This document shows, one piece after another, positions 9,065 to 19,283 of a DNA stretch of 64,000 nt. The position numbers were made by a program, and so were the translations under genes. Source of the DNA: Sphingomonas jeddahensis (GTDB lineage Bacteria > Pseudomonadota > Alphaproteobacteria > Sphingomonadales > Sphingomonadaceae); the NCBI RefSeq assembly GCF_001981525.1, contig NZ_MPSB01000012.1, positions 40,520-104,519 of the forward strand. The letters run 5' to 3'. Numbering within the stretch: the stretch's first letter is position 1; each line of letters opens with the position of its first letter. The notes below the pieces were generated by a model, which was not told the DNA's origin, searched no databases, and saw nothing but the letters and a program-made list of their open reading frames with translations.

Positions 9065-9146
9065 GTCACCCCGGCCTTGAGCCGGTGTCCCGCTGCCTGG
9101 CCCGCTGGCAGAAGAAGCCGGACCCCCGATCAAGGCCGGGGTGACG
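9065..9146. repeat. Family-A inverted repeat
   Basis: Outer arms TCACCCCGGCCTTGAGCCGG and CCGATCAAGGCCGGGGTGAC are near-perfect reverse complements and enclose about 40 bases. Copies of the same family occur at 11050, 18668, 23950, 24192 and 28257. It fills most of the 119-base gap between two plus-strand genes. Confidence 0.8.
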
Positions 9147-9168
9147 AAATAGGGCGGAGAGAACGACC

Positions 9169-9987
9169 ATGACCGAACGACGCACCGGCCGCCTGCTCCT
9201 GCTCGGCACCGCCGCCGCGGCAGGCCTCGCGCTTTATTTCGCGCGCGGCAAGGCGGGCGACGACACCGCGATTACCTATCCGCCGCTCGATACACCCAAG
9301 CCGCTCGGCCCCGATCTGTGGATCGTCGACAGCGGGCCGTTCAGCGCAATGGGCATGAAGCTGCCGATCCGCATGACGGTGATCCGCCTCGCAGACGGCG
9401 GCCTGCTGCTGCACTCACCGACGCGCTATACGCCCGAACTCGCGCGCGCCTTGGCGGCGATCGGCCCGATCCGCCACCTCGTCGCGTCCACCATGGCCCA
9501 TTGGACCTTTCTTCAGGAATGGCAGCGCGCCTGCCCCGACGCCACCACTTGGGGCGTGCCCGTCCTGCGCACCCGCCCGCAGGTGCAGCGCTCGGGCGTC
9601 CGCATCGACCGCGATCTCGGCTCAAGCGCGCCGCCCGAATGGGCCGGCGACGTGGAGCAGGGGCTGGTGCGCGGCGGCGGCGGCTTCGAGGAGGCGTGGT
9701 TCTTCCACAAGGCCAGCCGCACCTTGGTGCTCACCGATCTGGTCGAGAATCTCGATCCCGAAAAGCTTGGGCCCGTCACCGCGGTCCTGATGCGCGGCAT
9801 GCGGGCTACGTCGGCCACCACCGGGCTTCAGGTCCGCCCCGCGCTCGCCGCCAAGAAGGCGGAGGTGCGCGCTGCCATGGACACGATGATCGCACTCCAG
9901 CCCGAAACGGTGCTCTTCGCCCACGGCGACATCTTCCGCGGCAACGGCACCGAGCAGCTTCGCCAAGCCTTCGCTTGGCTCGCGTAG
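9169..9987 (+). CDS. DUF4336 domain protein
   Basis: 272 residues. An N-terminal hydrophobic stretch (LLLLGTAAAAGLALYFA) is a likely membrane anchor or uncleaved signal. The body has the pattern of DUF4336, a metallo-beta-lactamase-like fold: DLWIVDSGPFSAMG near the start, HSPTRYTPELARALAAIGPIRHLVAS in the middle, LVLTDLVENL and VLFAHGDIFRGNGTEQLR at the end. The classic HxHxDH metal motif is not present, so enzyme activity is doubtful. GGAGAG 8-13 bases before the ATG supports the start. It converges on the YeiH gene, whose stop follows directly. Confidence 0.75.
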   Translation: MTERRTGRLLLLGTAAAAGLALYFARGKAGDDTAITYPPLDTPKPLGPDLWIVDSGPFSAMGMKLPIRMTVIRLADGGLLLHSPTRYTPELARALAAIGPIRHLVASTMAHWTFLQEWQRACPDATTWGVPVLRTRPQVQRSGVRIDRDLGSSAPPEWAGDVEQGLVRGGGGFEEAWFFHKASRTLVLTDLVENLDPEKLGPVTAVLMRGMRATSATTGLQVRPALAAKKAEVRAAMDTMIALQPETVLFAHGDIFRGNGTEQLRQAFAWLA

Positions 9988-11025
9988 TTACAGCAGCAGC
10001 ACCGCCGCGCCGAGTGAGAGGGCCAGCGCCACCAGCGACGACACGATGATCACCAGCAGCGGCTTGAACCCGGTCTCCAGCAGCGAGCTCATCGGCGCAC
10101 GAATCCCCGTCGCCGCCACCGCACAGGCGAGGCACGCCGTCGCCACATCCTGCGCCCCGCCGCTCGCCGCCGCCGGAATCACGCCCGTCGAATTGATTCC
10201 CGCGAATACGAAGAACCCGACCACGAACCACGGCAAGGTGATCCCCGTCCGCTTGCCATCCTCCGCGCGGAAGAACGCCGCCACCAGCGCCAGCACCGGC
10301 GCGAGCAGCGCCACGCGCGTGAGCTTGACGATTGCGGCGATCTGGCCGGCGCTGTCCGAATAGCTGTACCCCGCGCCCAGCGCCTGAGCGACGTCATGGA
10401 TCGACGCGCCCAGCATGAACCCCGCCTGCCGATCGCTCAGCCCCAGCTGATGCGCCAGCGAGGGATAGAGGAACATCGCGGTCGCGCTCGCCGCCGAGAT
10501 GCCGACCAGCACCAGCGCGAGCTGCGCCTGATTGGCGCGCTTCTCGCCCAATGTCGTCGCCAGCGCCATGGCGGCGGAGGCGCCGCAGATCGCCACCGCG
10601 CCGCCTGCCAGCGTGCCGAACGCGCCGCCCAGCCCGGTCGCCCGTGCCACCACCACGCCCACGCCCAGCGTCGCCAACAGGATCGCCACCACCGCGAGCA
10701 AGGTCAGCGGCCCCAGGTCGATAATTTGCCCCAAGGTGATCCGCGCGCCGACCAGCACGATGCCCCAGCGCAACAAGGTCTTGGACGCAAAGCCCAGCCC
10801 CGGCCCTATGCGCGGATCGGCACCCAGAAAGTTGAGCGCCAATCCGATCAGCAGCGCCATCAGCGTCAGCGGCGCGCTGTAATGATCCGCCACGAACGCC
10901 GCCGCCATGGTCGCGAGCACCGCCACCATCAGCCCCGGCACGAGATCGCGCCAACTGCTCTCCGGCGATGGCTCCAGATCGTTGTAGAGATCGGCGGCAA
11001 GGGGGAGGGTGGGATATTTCGTCAC
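9988..11025 (-). CDS. yeiH: YeiH-type putative sulfite/sulfate exporter
   Basis: 345 residues from a GTG with GGGGAG seven bases upstream; the longer frame has no such site. About ten membrane helices match the YeiH/UPF0324 (COG2855) family, including LLRWGIVLVGARITLGQI, GGAVAICGASAAMALA and GFMLGASIHDVAQALGAGYSYS. Family members are annotated as putative sulfate exporters, and some occur beside genes for sulfonate breakdown, where they are thought to remove sulfite or sulfate from the cytoplasm. Here it is the last gene in the direction of the SQase operon, 145 bases after it. That position supports export of sulfite made by the monooxygenase. Actual substrate is inference. Confidence 0.82.
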   Translation of the reverse strand: MTKYPTLPLAADLYNDLEPSPESSWRDLVPGLMVAVLATMAAAFVADHYSAPLTLMALLIGLALNFLGADPRIGPGLGFASKTLLRWGIVLVGARITLGQIIDLGPLTLLAVVAILLATLGVGVVVARATGLGGAFGTLAGGAVAICGASAAMALATTLGEKRANQAQLALVLVGISAASATAMFLYPSLAHQLGLSDRQAGFMLGASIHDVAQALGAGYSYSDSAGQIAAIVKLTRVALLAPVLALVAAFFRAEDGKRTGITLPWFVVGFFVFAGINSTGVIPAAASGGAQDVATACLACAVAATGIRAPMSSLLETGFKPLLVIIVSSLVALALSLGAAVLLL

Positions 11026-11049
11026 GCAACATCTCCCCTGGCCACCCGC

Positions 11050-11155
11050 AGTTCCCCGGCCAAGGCCGGGGCCCAGTTGGAAAGGCTTGGGCAATGGAGC
11101 GCAGCGCCAGCCAAGGCGCAATCCGTAACTGGGCCCCGGCGTTCGCCGGGGTGCA
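11050..11155. repeat. Family-A inverted repeat, long form
   Basis: CCCCGGCCAAGGCCGGGGCC and GGGCCCCGGCGTTCGCCGGG flank about 60 bases and pair with each other through CCCAGTTGGA/CAACTGGG inner arms. It separates the SQase stop from the yeiH start on the minus strand and could attenuate or stabilise the transcript. Confidence 0.75.
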
Positions 11156-11170
11156 GGCCAGGAGCGTAGC

Positions 11171-13165
11171 TCACAGATCCGCCACCGCAGCGAACAGCGC
11201 CGCATGCGCGCTATCCGTCCGCCAGAACACCGGCGGCTCCCCGATCGGCGCCGCCACCTCGACTGTCGCGCCCCCGGCGAACGTCTCGCCCGACCACAGA
11301 TGCCGCCACTCGGCCCCCGCCGGCAGATACGCCGACCAGCGTTCCGCGCCTGCCTCGATCACCGGCGCCACCACCAGATCGCGGCCGTAAGCGAATTGCG
11401 TCTCGATGCCCCAGCAGCCGGCATCATCCTCGTAATCGAGGAACAACGGCCGTTGCAGCGGTAAGCCGGTCTCCGCCGCCTCCTGGCACAAGCCCGCGAC
11501 ATAGGGCGCCAGCGCCGCATGCACCTTGGTCATCGCCACGAAATGCGCCAGCACGTCCGCATCGCCGTCCAGCTGAAGGTTCGTATCCGGCCGGTTGCCC
11601 TCATGGCTGCGCATCACCGGCGAGAAGGCCGACAATTCGCTCCATCGCATCAGCAGCTCGGCCGTGCGCACATTGTCGTACAGGCTGGTGTACCCGCCCA
11701 AGTCGCTGTGGTGATAGGCATTCCCCACCAACCCCGAGGACAGCGCGCCGCGGATCACGGTGCCGATCCCGTCATGCCGGGAGAAATCGACGCTCTGGTC
11801 GCCCGCCCACAGCAGCGGGCAATGCGCGCCAACCCCCGTGAATCCCGCACGCATGAAGAACACCGCATCGCCCGTCTTCTCCCGCGACGCGATCGCGCGG
11901 GCATTCACCTCGGCCCAGATCGTCGGCCAGGCATTGTGCGCCAGCATCCCGTCCGTGCCGTCGTGCAATCGCACGTCGGTTGGCAGATATTCGCCGAAGT
12001 CCGCCATCCACCCCGACAGCCCGAAATCGAGCATCTCACGCCCGATCACCCGATCGGCGAACCAGTCGGCCGCAGCGGGATTGGTGAAATCGACGATCCC
12101 GCAATCGAATTCGCCGAAATCGACCAGATACGGCTCGTCCGCATCCAGTTCGAGCGCCAGATAGCCCGCCTCCGCCGCCTCGACGTACAGCGAGCCATCG
12201 ACCGCCAGATACGGATTCACATAGCCAAGAAACCGGATGCCGCGATCGTTGAGTTCGGCAATCTTCTCCCGCAGCTTCGGATAGCGCGCCTCGTTCGCCT
12301 TCCAGTCCCAGAACAGCCGTTTGCCGAAGCTGGTGATGCGCAGGCCCACCCAATCCTCGCACCACAGCCCGGTAACGACCGCCCCCGCGGCGATCATCGC
12401 CTCCATCCGCTCGAACGACCGCTCGCCCTCCTTCAGCCCGAGGATCGCGCCCGAATAGGCCCATTCCGGAAGCAGCGGCTGGCGCCCGAAGCGCGTCGAC
12501 AGTTGCTCCACCAGCGCCGCGAAGCGATCCGCGCTGAACAGCTCGATCCGCGCCGGTATTTCCCAGACCTCGATCGTCGGCGCATCGGCATCGCGGAAGT
12601 CGAAGCAGCTATAGGCCGTCGTGTCGACATGCAGCGCATAATGCCGCGAGGATACAAATGTCGGTTGCGGGTAATTGGTGTTCCAATAATCGCCGCCCGA
12701 GCGATGATCGCGGTCGCACTGGAACGTCAGCAGCGTCGACTTGTCACGCCCGACCCCCGGCTCCGACGTCCACAACGGAAAGCGCCGCCCGGCCATGTCG
12801 ACGTACGACATCTGCTCGCCGCCGCCCCACAGCCGCTCGCCCGCCTCGCCGACGCAGCGCAGCCACAGCCGGTTGAGCGACGGATCGTGCGCCGCAAAGG
12901 CGATCGCACCATCCCGGACGGTCAGCGTCAGCAGCGCTCGCCCGCCCGCCGACAACGTCACCGTATCGCCATCGACCGATATATCGCGCAACGCGATCCG
13001 CTCGTCGAGGCGATCCTCCAGGAAGTAATTGCCGCGGTACATGTCGACCAGCGGCCGCCCCGCGCCGACGAACAGCGCCGGCGCCTCGGCGCGGTGCCGC
13101 ACCACCAGCACGTCGCCCGCGAACAGGTCGAACCCGCCGGCGACCGCTTTCAGCAGAACGCTCAT
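11171..13165 (-). CDS. smoI: Sulfoquinovosidase (GH31)
   Basis: 664 residues, no signal peptide, so cytoplasmic. It is a GH31 TIM-barrel hydrolase and carries the sulfonate-recognition set known for sulfoquinovosidases. K245 (GLKEGE), E270 and D271 (WCEDW), R283 and W286 (SFGKRLFWDW) and Y492 (DLGGYTS) match the K-E-R-W-Y form recalled for the Agrobacterium enzyme. The nucleophile is D389 in GWMADFGEYL and the acid/base D456 in WAGDQ. It should release sulfoquinovose (SQ) from SQ-glycerol or deacylated sulfolipid. The ATG at 13165 overlaps the flavin reductase stop (ATGA), so the two are coupled. Ordinary alpha-glucosidases of GH31 lack the FGKRxFWxW and ADFGEYLPTD signatures, so I rate the call high. 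Activity is not proven by sequence. Confidence 0.92.
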   Translation of the reverse strand: MSVLLKAVAGGFDLFAGDVLVVRHRAEAPALFVGAGRPLVDMYRGNYFLEDRLDERIALRDISVDGDTVTLSAGGRALLTLTVRDGAIAFAAHDPSLNRLWLRCVGEAGERLWGGGEQMSYVDMAGRRFPLWTSEPGVGRDKSTLLTFQCDRDHRSGGDYWNTNYPQPTFVSSRHYALHVDTTAYSCFDFRDADAPTIEVWEIPARIELFSADRFAALVEQLSTRFGRQPLLPEWAYSGAILGLKEGERSFERMEAMIAAGAVVTGLWCEDWVGLRITSFGKRLFWDWKANEARYPKLREKIAELNDRGIRFLGYVNPYLAVDGSLYVEAAEAGYLALELDADEPYLVDFGEFDCGIVDFTNPAAADWFADRVIGREMLDFGLSGWMADFGEYLPTDVRLHDGTDGMLAHNAWPTIWAEVNARAIASREKTGDAVFFMRAGFTGVGAHCPLLWAGDQSVDFSRHDGIGTVIRGALSSGLVGNAYHHSDLGGYTSLYDNVRTAELLMRWSELSAFSPVMRSHEGNRPDTNLQLDGDADVLAHFVAMTKVHAALAPYVAGLCQEAAETGLPLQRPLFLDYEDDAGCWGIETQFAYGRDLVVAPVIEAGAERWSAYLPAGAEWRHLWSGETFAGGATVEVAAPIGEPPVFWRTDSAHAALFAAVADL

Positions 13166-13746
13166 GCGGCCCTCGCTGCATGGTCGCGCAACGACGCCGC
13201 CGCCACCTGCCGCCCGACCAGCCGAAGCTGCTCCGCCACTGCGGGATCGCTGCACCCGCCCTCAGCGTCGAGCTTGCATTGCGCGCTGTTGATCGTAGCC
13301 GCGAACGGCGTCGGCCAGCCGCGCAGCGCATGCGCGATCGAACGCAGCGCCGCCACCGTCGATCCGGTCGCCTGCCAGCCATAGGCCGTCGCGATCAGCC
13401 CTACCGGTACGTCCGCCAGATACGGCCGCGCATCGCGTGCGGTTTCCTCCAGCAGGTCGATCGCATTCTTCACCAGCCCCGACACGCTGCCGTGATAGCC
13501 GGGCGATGCGATGATGATGCCCGACGCGGCGCGCACCGCTTCGACCAGCTCGTTCTCGATAACTGAGCGATCCGTCAGGCCCGGCGTATAGAGCGGCACC
13601 TGCACCAGCGCTTCGCCCCCGAACAGCCGAGTCTCCGCACCCGCTTCGGCGGCGGCGGCCAGCGCGATCTGCAACGCCCGCTCGGTCGAGGAGCCGGCCA
13701 CGGTGGTGCCGCCGATCCCGACGATCAGCGGTTTGTTCTGGGTCAT
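13162..13746 (-). CDS. smoA: NADPH-dependent FMN reductase (SQ monooxygenase partner)
   Basis: 194 residues; ATG preceded by GGGAGAGGA. The flavodoxin-like fold is shown by the N-terminal VGIGGTTVAGSSTERAL phosphate-binding loop, the middle IIIASPGYHGSVSGLVKNAID (flavin loop) and a short C-terminal helix. This is the SsuE/ArsH-like FMN reductase group, which supplies free FMNH2 to SsuD-type monooxygenases. Position supports that role: it lies 180 bases after the monooxygenase and overlaps the SQase start by four bases. The symbol is used for role only; the reductase of the Agrobacterium pathway may belong to another flavin-reductase family. Confidence 0.85.
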   Translation of the reverse strand: MTQNKPLIVGIGGTTVAGSSTERALQIALAAAAEAGAETRLFGGEALVQVPLYTPGLTDRSVIENELVEAVRAASGIIIASPGYHGSVSGLVKNAIDLLEETARDARPYLADVPVGLIATAYGWQATGSTVAALRSIAHALRGWPTPFAATINSAQCKLDAEGGCSDPAVAEQLRLVGRQVAAASLRDHAARAA

Positions 13747-13790
13747 CGTCCTCTCCCTCACGTTCTTTGATCGAGGAGACCAACCCGCAC

Positions 13791-13872
13791 CGTTCGCCCT
13801 GAGCTCGTCGAAGGGCGTGTCCCACACGACAGCGCCCGCGACACGTGCTTCGACAAGCTCAGCACGAACGGG
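13791..13872. repeat. Family-C inverted repeat
   Basis: TTCGCCCTGAGCTCGTCGAAGGGC and GTGCTTCGACAAGCTCAGCACGAACGG are reverse-complementary arms around about 30 bases. Relatives lie at 46690 and 48071. It sits inside the sulfoquinovose operon, between monooxygenase and flavin reductase. Confidence 0.8.
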
Positions 13873-13926
13873 AGGAGAGGTTCCGCATCGGGAGAGGGAC
13901 CCAACACCCTCTCCATGTACATCAGG

Positions 13927-15003
13927 TCAGAGCACCAGCGGCCCGTGGCTCAGCTTGGGCAGCACATGCCGGGCGAACAGATCCGCCTCCGCCGCATGCG
14001 GATAGCCCGACAGGATGAACGCCTCGATCCCCATGTCCTGGTACATCCGCAGCTTCGCCAGAACCTGATCCGGATCGCCGACGATCGCCGCGCCGCAGCC
14101 GGAGCGCGCACGCCCGACACCGGTCCACAAATTCTCCTCGGCATAGCCATCGTCGGTCGCGCCCTCGCGCAACGCCGCCTGCGCGGCGACGCCGGTGGAG
14201 GTAGTGTCGAGCGACTTGTTGCGGATCGCCTCGCCCTGCGCCGCGTCCAGCTTCGACAACAGCCGACCCGCGGCCGTGCGCGCCTCGGCCTCGGTGTCGC
14301 GCACCACGACATGCGCGCGGTAACCGAACTTCAGCGTGCGACCGTGCTTGGCGGCACGCGCGGTCATGTCGTCGATGATCGCCTGTACCGCTTCGCGCTT
14401 GTCGGGCCACATCAGATAGACATCCGCGCCCTGCGCCGCGACCTCGCGCGCGTCCGGGGAGAGCCCGCCGAAATACAGCGGCGGCGCCTTGCCCGACACG
14501 GTGGTCACCGCCGGCGGATCCAGCTTCAGCTTCCAGAACTCGCCTTGGTGATCCAGCGGCTCGCCGTTCAGCATCGTCTTGAGGATCTGCATCGCCTCCA
14601 GCGTGCGCGCGTAACGCGGCGCCGACGCCAAAGTCTCGCCCGGCAGGTCGGAGGAAATGATGTTCACCGTCAGCCGACCACCCAGGATGCGGTCGATCGT
14701 CGCAATCTGGCGCGCCAGCTGCGGCGGCCAGCTCTCACCGATCCGCACCGCCATCAGCAGGCGGATGCGCTTCACCAGTGTGGCGATCGCCGCGGCAAAG
14801 GCCGTGGTGTCGATCCCCAAGGCATAGCCCGACGGCAGCAGGATATTGTCGAACCCGCCGCTTTCGGCCTGCAGGACGATGTCGCGGCAATGTTCCCAGC
14901 TCGATTTCAGCTTGGCGTCGGGAACGCCCAGGAATTCGTAATCGTCATCGCACAGCGCGGAAAACCAGCTGACTTCGCACTGTTGGTCGCTTGCACCCGT
15001 CAC
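13927..15003 (-). CDS. smoC: SsuD-like flavin-dependent monooxygenase (likely SQ monooxygenase)
   Basis: 358 residues from a GTG in a GTGA overlap with the upstream aldo/keto reductase. It is a bacterial-luciferase-like (LLM) TIM barrel of the alkanesulfonate monooxygenase branch: ILLPSGYALGIDTTAFAAA, RIRLLMAVRIGESWPPQLAR, TIDRILGGRLTVNIIS and LYFGGLSPDAREVAAQGAD all match SsuD-type landmarks. Such enzymes use FMNH2 and O2 to cleave C-S bonds and release sulfite. Coupled to a sulfoquinovosidase, a flavin reductase and an aldo/keto reductase, it most likely converts SQ to 6-oxo-glucose plus sulfite (the SmoC step of the sulfo-SMO pathway). A plain alkanesulfonate or methanesulfonate substrate is the main alternative. 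Confidence 0.85.
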   Translation of the reverse strand: MTGASDQQCEVSWFSALCDDDYEFLGVPDAKLKSSWEHCRDIVLQAESGGFDNILLPSGYALGIDTTAFAAAIATLVKRIRLLMAVRIGESWPPQLARQIATIDRILGGRLTVNIISSDLPGETLASAPRYARTLEAMQILKTMLNGEPLDHQGEFWKLKLDPPAVTTVSGKAPPLYFGGLSPDAREVAAQGADVYLMWPDKREAVQAIIDDMTARAAKHGRTLKFGYRAHVVVRDTEAEARTAAGRLLSKLDAAQGEAIRNKSLDTTSTGVAAQAALREGATDDGYAEENLWTGVGRARSGCGAAIVGDPDQVLAKLRMYQDMGIEAFILSGYPHAAEADLFARHVLPKLSHGPLVL

Positions 15004-15908
15004 GGCAGTTTCTCTCCCATGCTTGCCTGGAGGACGTCATACCATTCGGCACGCGTCCATTGCGGCTTGTAGGCGTCGGGGATCGTGGCGATCCGCGCCG
15101 CATTCTGTGTTCCGACGATCGGGATCGGGCGCGCGGGATGCGCCATGATCCAGCTATAGGCCGCCGCGGCGCGATCGACGCCCGTCTCCGCCGCCTTCTT
15201 GTCCAGCAGTTCGGCTACCGCCGTGGCGCGAGCGTCCTGCGGATTCGCAAGGCGCCCGCCGCCCAGCGGTGACCAGGCCAGGATCGCCATGCCGCGCGCC
15301 ATTGCCTGATCGAACAGCCCGTCGAACAGCGGCGCGGTGGTCAGCGCCGAGAATTCCGGCTGGTGGCTGACGATCGGCACCGGCAGGAATTCGGCCAGCG
15401 CGGCGGTCTGCTGCGGCGTGTGGTTGGACACCCCGATCGCGGTGATCTTCCCCGCCGTGCGTGCATCGTCCAGCGCGCGCGCCACTTCCTGCGGATGCGC
15501 GAGAAGGTCGGGGCGGTGGATCTGGTAGAGGTCGATGTTGTCGCAGCGCAGGCGCGTCAGTGACGCATCAATCGCGCTAGCGAGATAGGCCGGGCTCGAA
15601 TCATACGGCACGCCCATGCTGATGCCGCCCTTGGACGCGAGCACCATCTTATCACGCAGGGCAGGGGCTTCGGCGAACACCCGGCCGAGCAGCGCCTCGG
15701 CCGCGCCGAAATCCTCATTGTTGTCGGGGCCGTAGATATCGGCCGTGTCGAACAAGGTGATGCCCGCGTCGAACGCTGCCTCCACCAATGCGCGCGCGGC
15801 AGCAACATCCGTCCCGCGAAAGCGCCACATGCCCCAGGCAATGGTGCTGATGGTGAGACCAGTATCGCCTAGCGCGACGGAGCGAGCGGGGGAGGCTAAA
15901 TAAGACAC
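15000..15908 (-). CDS. smoB: Aldo/keto reductase (likely 6-oxo-glucose reductase)
   Basis: 302 residues. The AKR barrel is complete with the catalytic tetrad D54 and Y59 (FDTADIYG), K93 (LASKGG) and H131 (QIHRPD), and a late NAD(P)-binding stretch PIPIVGTQNAARI. In the sulfo-SMO pathway an AKR reduces 6-oxo-glucose to glucose with NADPH, and this is the first gene of the operon that holds the monooxygenase and the SQase. The only in-frame start is the GTG at 15908. It has no Shine-Dalgarno site, lies inside a 20-base palindrome, and follows a TATAAG by six bases, so translation may be leaderless. A general aldehyde reductase is the alternative function. Confidence 0.83.
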   Translation of the reverse strand: MSYLASPARSVALGDTGLTISTIAWGMWRFRGTDVAAARALVEAAFDAGITLFDTADIYGPDNNEDFGAAEALLGRVFAEAPALRDKMVLASKGGISMGVPYDSSPAYLASAIDASLTRLRCDNIDLYQIHRPDLLAHPQEVARALDDARTAGKITAIGVSNHTPQQTAALAEFLPVPIVSHQPEFSALTTAPLFDGLFDQAMARGMAILAWSPLGGGRLANPQDARATAVAELLDKKAAETGVDRAAAAYSWIMAHPARPIPIVGTQNAARIATIPDAYKPQWTRAEWYDVLQASMGEKLP

Positions 15909-15919
15909 CGTTGTCTTAT
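15900..15919. promoter_or_regulatory. Candidate LacI-type operator at the SQ operon start
   Basis: ATAAGACACCGTTGTCTTAT is palindromic at 9 of 10 pairs with a central CG, the shape of LacI-family operators. On the minus strand its core reads GACAACGGTGTC, which recurs exactly at 20556-20567 before the MFS gene. A TATAAG (15915-15920, minus strand) overlaps it as a possible -10 box, and the GTG start of the aldo/keto reductase lies within it. Binding by the LacI protein encoded at 20585 would block transcription start. Confidence 0.6.
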
Positions 15920-16066
15920 AGGTCCGAATCGGCGTAAGGGGAAGCCGTCAAATAATGACAGCGCCGTGAATCGGCTCGCTTTGCCAATGCCGATCTTCTA
16001 AGTGGGCATTGAGCACGGGGCTAGGGTAAAGCCGGCGTCTGACTGGGTTTGGGGTAGGAGAGGGTA

Positions 16067-18535
<2,469 letters not shown>

Positions 18536-18561
18536 TCCACCCCCGCTCGGATCAGGAGCTG

Positions 18562-18593
18562 AAGACCCCCGGAGCAATCCGGGGGTCTTTTTT
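18562..18593 (+). terminator. Rho-independent terminator after the TonB receptor
   Basis: An 11-base GC-rich stem, AAGACCCCCGG / CCGGGGGTCTT, with loop AGCAAT is followed by a run of six T. It lies 27 bases after the receptor stop and should end its transcript. Confidence 0.9.
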
Positions 18594-18667
18594 GTGCGGG
18601 GTGGAGGGGCATGACGGGGAGGGGAAAGGAGCGGAACGAACTTGTATCCGGATCGCTGGCCCGGCTG

Positions 18668-18700
18668 TCATCCCGGACTTGGTCCGGGATCCAATGAAGG
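18668..18700. repeat. Family-A repeat, single unit
   Basis: TCATCCCGGACTTGGTCCGG plus GATCC is a short hairpin unit of family A. It sits between the receptor terminator and a small membrane-protein gene. Confidence 0.7.
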
Positions 18701-18759
18701 CACGAGGCGAAGGCACCGCAATGCCGGGGATTGGGGGCAGCGGAGGCTGATGTGGGTAT

Positions 18760-19047
18760 TCAGCCCCAACCACCATCGGCCATGAAGGCCATTGTCATTC
18801 CGAACATCGCAAGAGCGAGCAGCAACGACCAAACGGCCGCCCCAGTAGCACAAGCGCGACGAACCGACTGTTTTTCAAAGCCTCTGCCGACGCAGAAGGC
18901 AGTGAAAGACAAAGCTGCCCACATCGCCCCCATTACTGGAACAATGAAGTCGCCCTCTCCTTCAACAGCCATGATCGGGAGCGAGGCAATTGCCGGCAAG
19001 ACCACGAACGAAGCGGGTGAATAAATGCCCGCAAGCACTCTTTTCAT
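18760..19047 (-). CDS. Hypothetical small membrane protein
   Basis: 95 residues starting MKRVLAGIYSPASFVVLPAI. Three hydrophobic helices are visible (SFVVLPAIASLPIMAV, FIVPVMGAMWAALSFTAFCV, AVWSLLLALAMFGMTMAFMA), with a charged loop GRGFEKQSVRRA. I do not recognise the family. The ATG at 19047 is preferred to the longer frame because the residues before it are Arg-rich and unlike protein; no strong ribosome site is seen. Base composition is less GC-rich than the neighbours, which may mean recent arrival. It interrupts the sulfoquinovose region between the receptor and the MFS gene; a link is not shown. Confidence 0.55.
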   Translation of the reverse strand: MKRVLAGIYSPASFVVLPAIASLPIMAVEGEGDFIVPVMGAMWAALSFTAFCVGRGFEKQSVRRACATGAAVWSLLLALAMFGMTMAFMADGGWG

Positions 19048-19177
19048 CGCGAACGCGAAACCTGCTGGTCGCCGCGTTCCGCCGCTAACCACTCTTCGGG
19101 TCCGATCCCAGCCATCTGCATTAGCATAGCGGTGCCCGACCAGCACCCGCAACTAGGCGGAAGTCGCGGTCCCGCGC

Positions 19178-19213
19178 CGCCGTGCTGAACCTGTTGCAGC
19201 ATTCACCGCTCCA
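19178..19213. repeat. Decayed family-B half repeat
   Basis: GTGCTGAACCTGTTGCAGCATTCACC resembles one arm of the family-B repeats (TGCTGAAACAAGTTCAGCA at 21738, 31569 and 36704) without its partner arm. I see nothing else in 19048-19283. Confidence 0.4.
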
Positions 19214-19283
19214 CCGACGCCGGCGGAGGGGTGAAACTCGGAAAGCAAGCTCAAGCGCAGCAATCGGACGAAACCGCCCCGCC

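Noticed and set aside
13162..15908. Reading the reductase/monooxygenase pair as a simple alkanesulfonate (Ssu) system
   Set aside because: No SsuABC transporter is nearby and the genes are coupled to a sulfoquinovosidase and an aldo/keto reductase, which an Ssu system does not need.
15947..15959. GTCA-n5-TGAC palindrome between smoB and the TonB receptor
   Set aside because: Four-base arms are too short and the sequence differs from the shared GACAACGGTGTC core.
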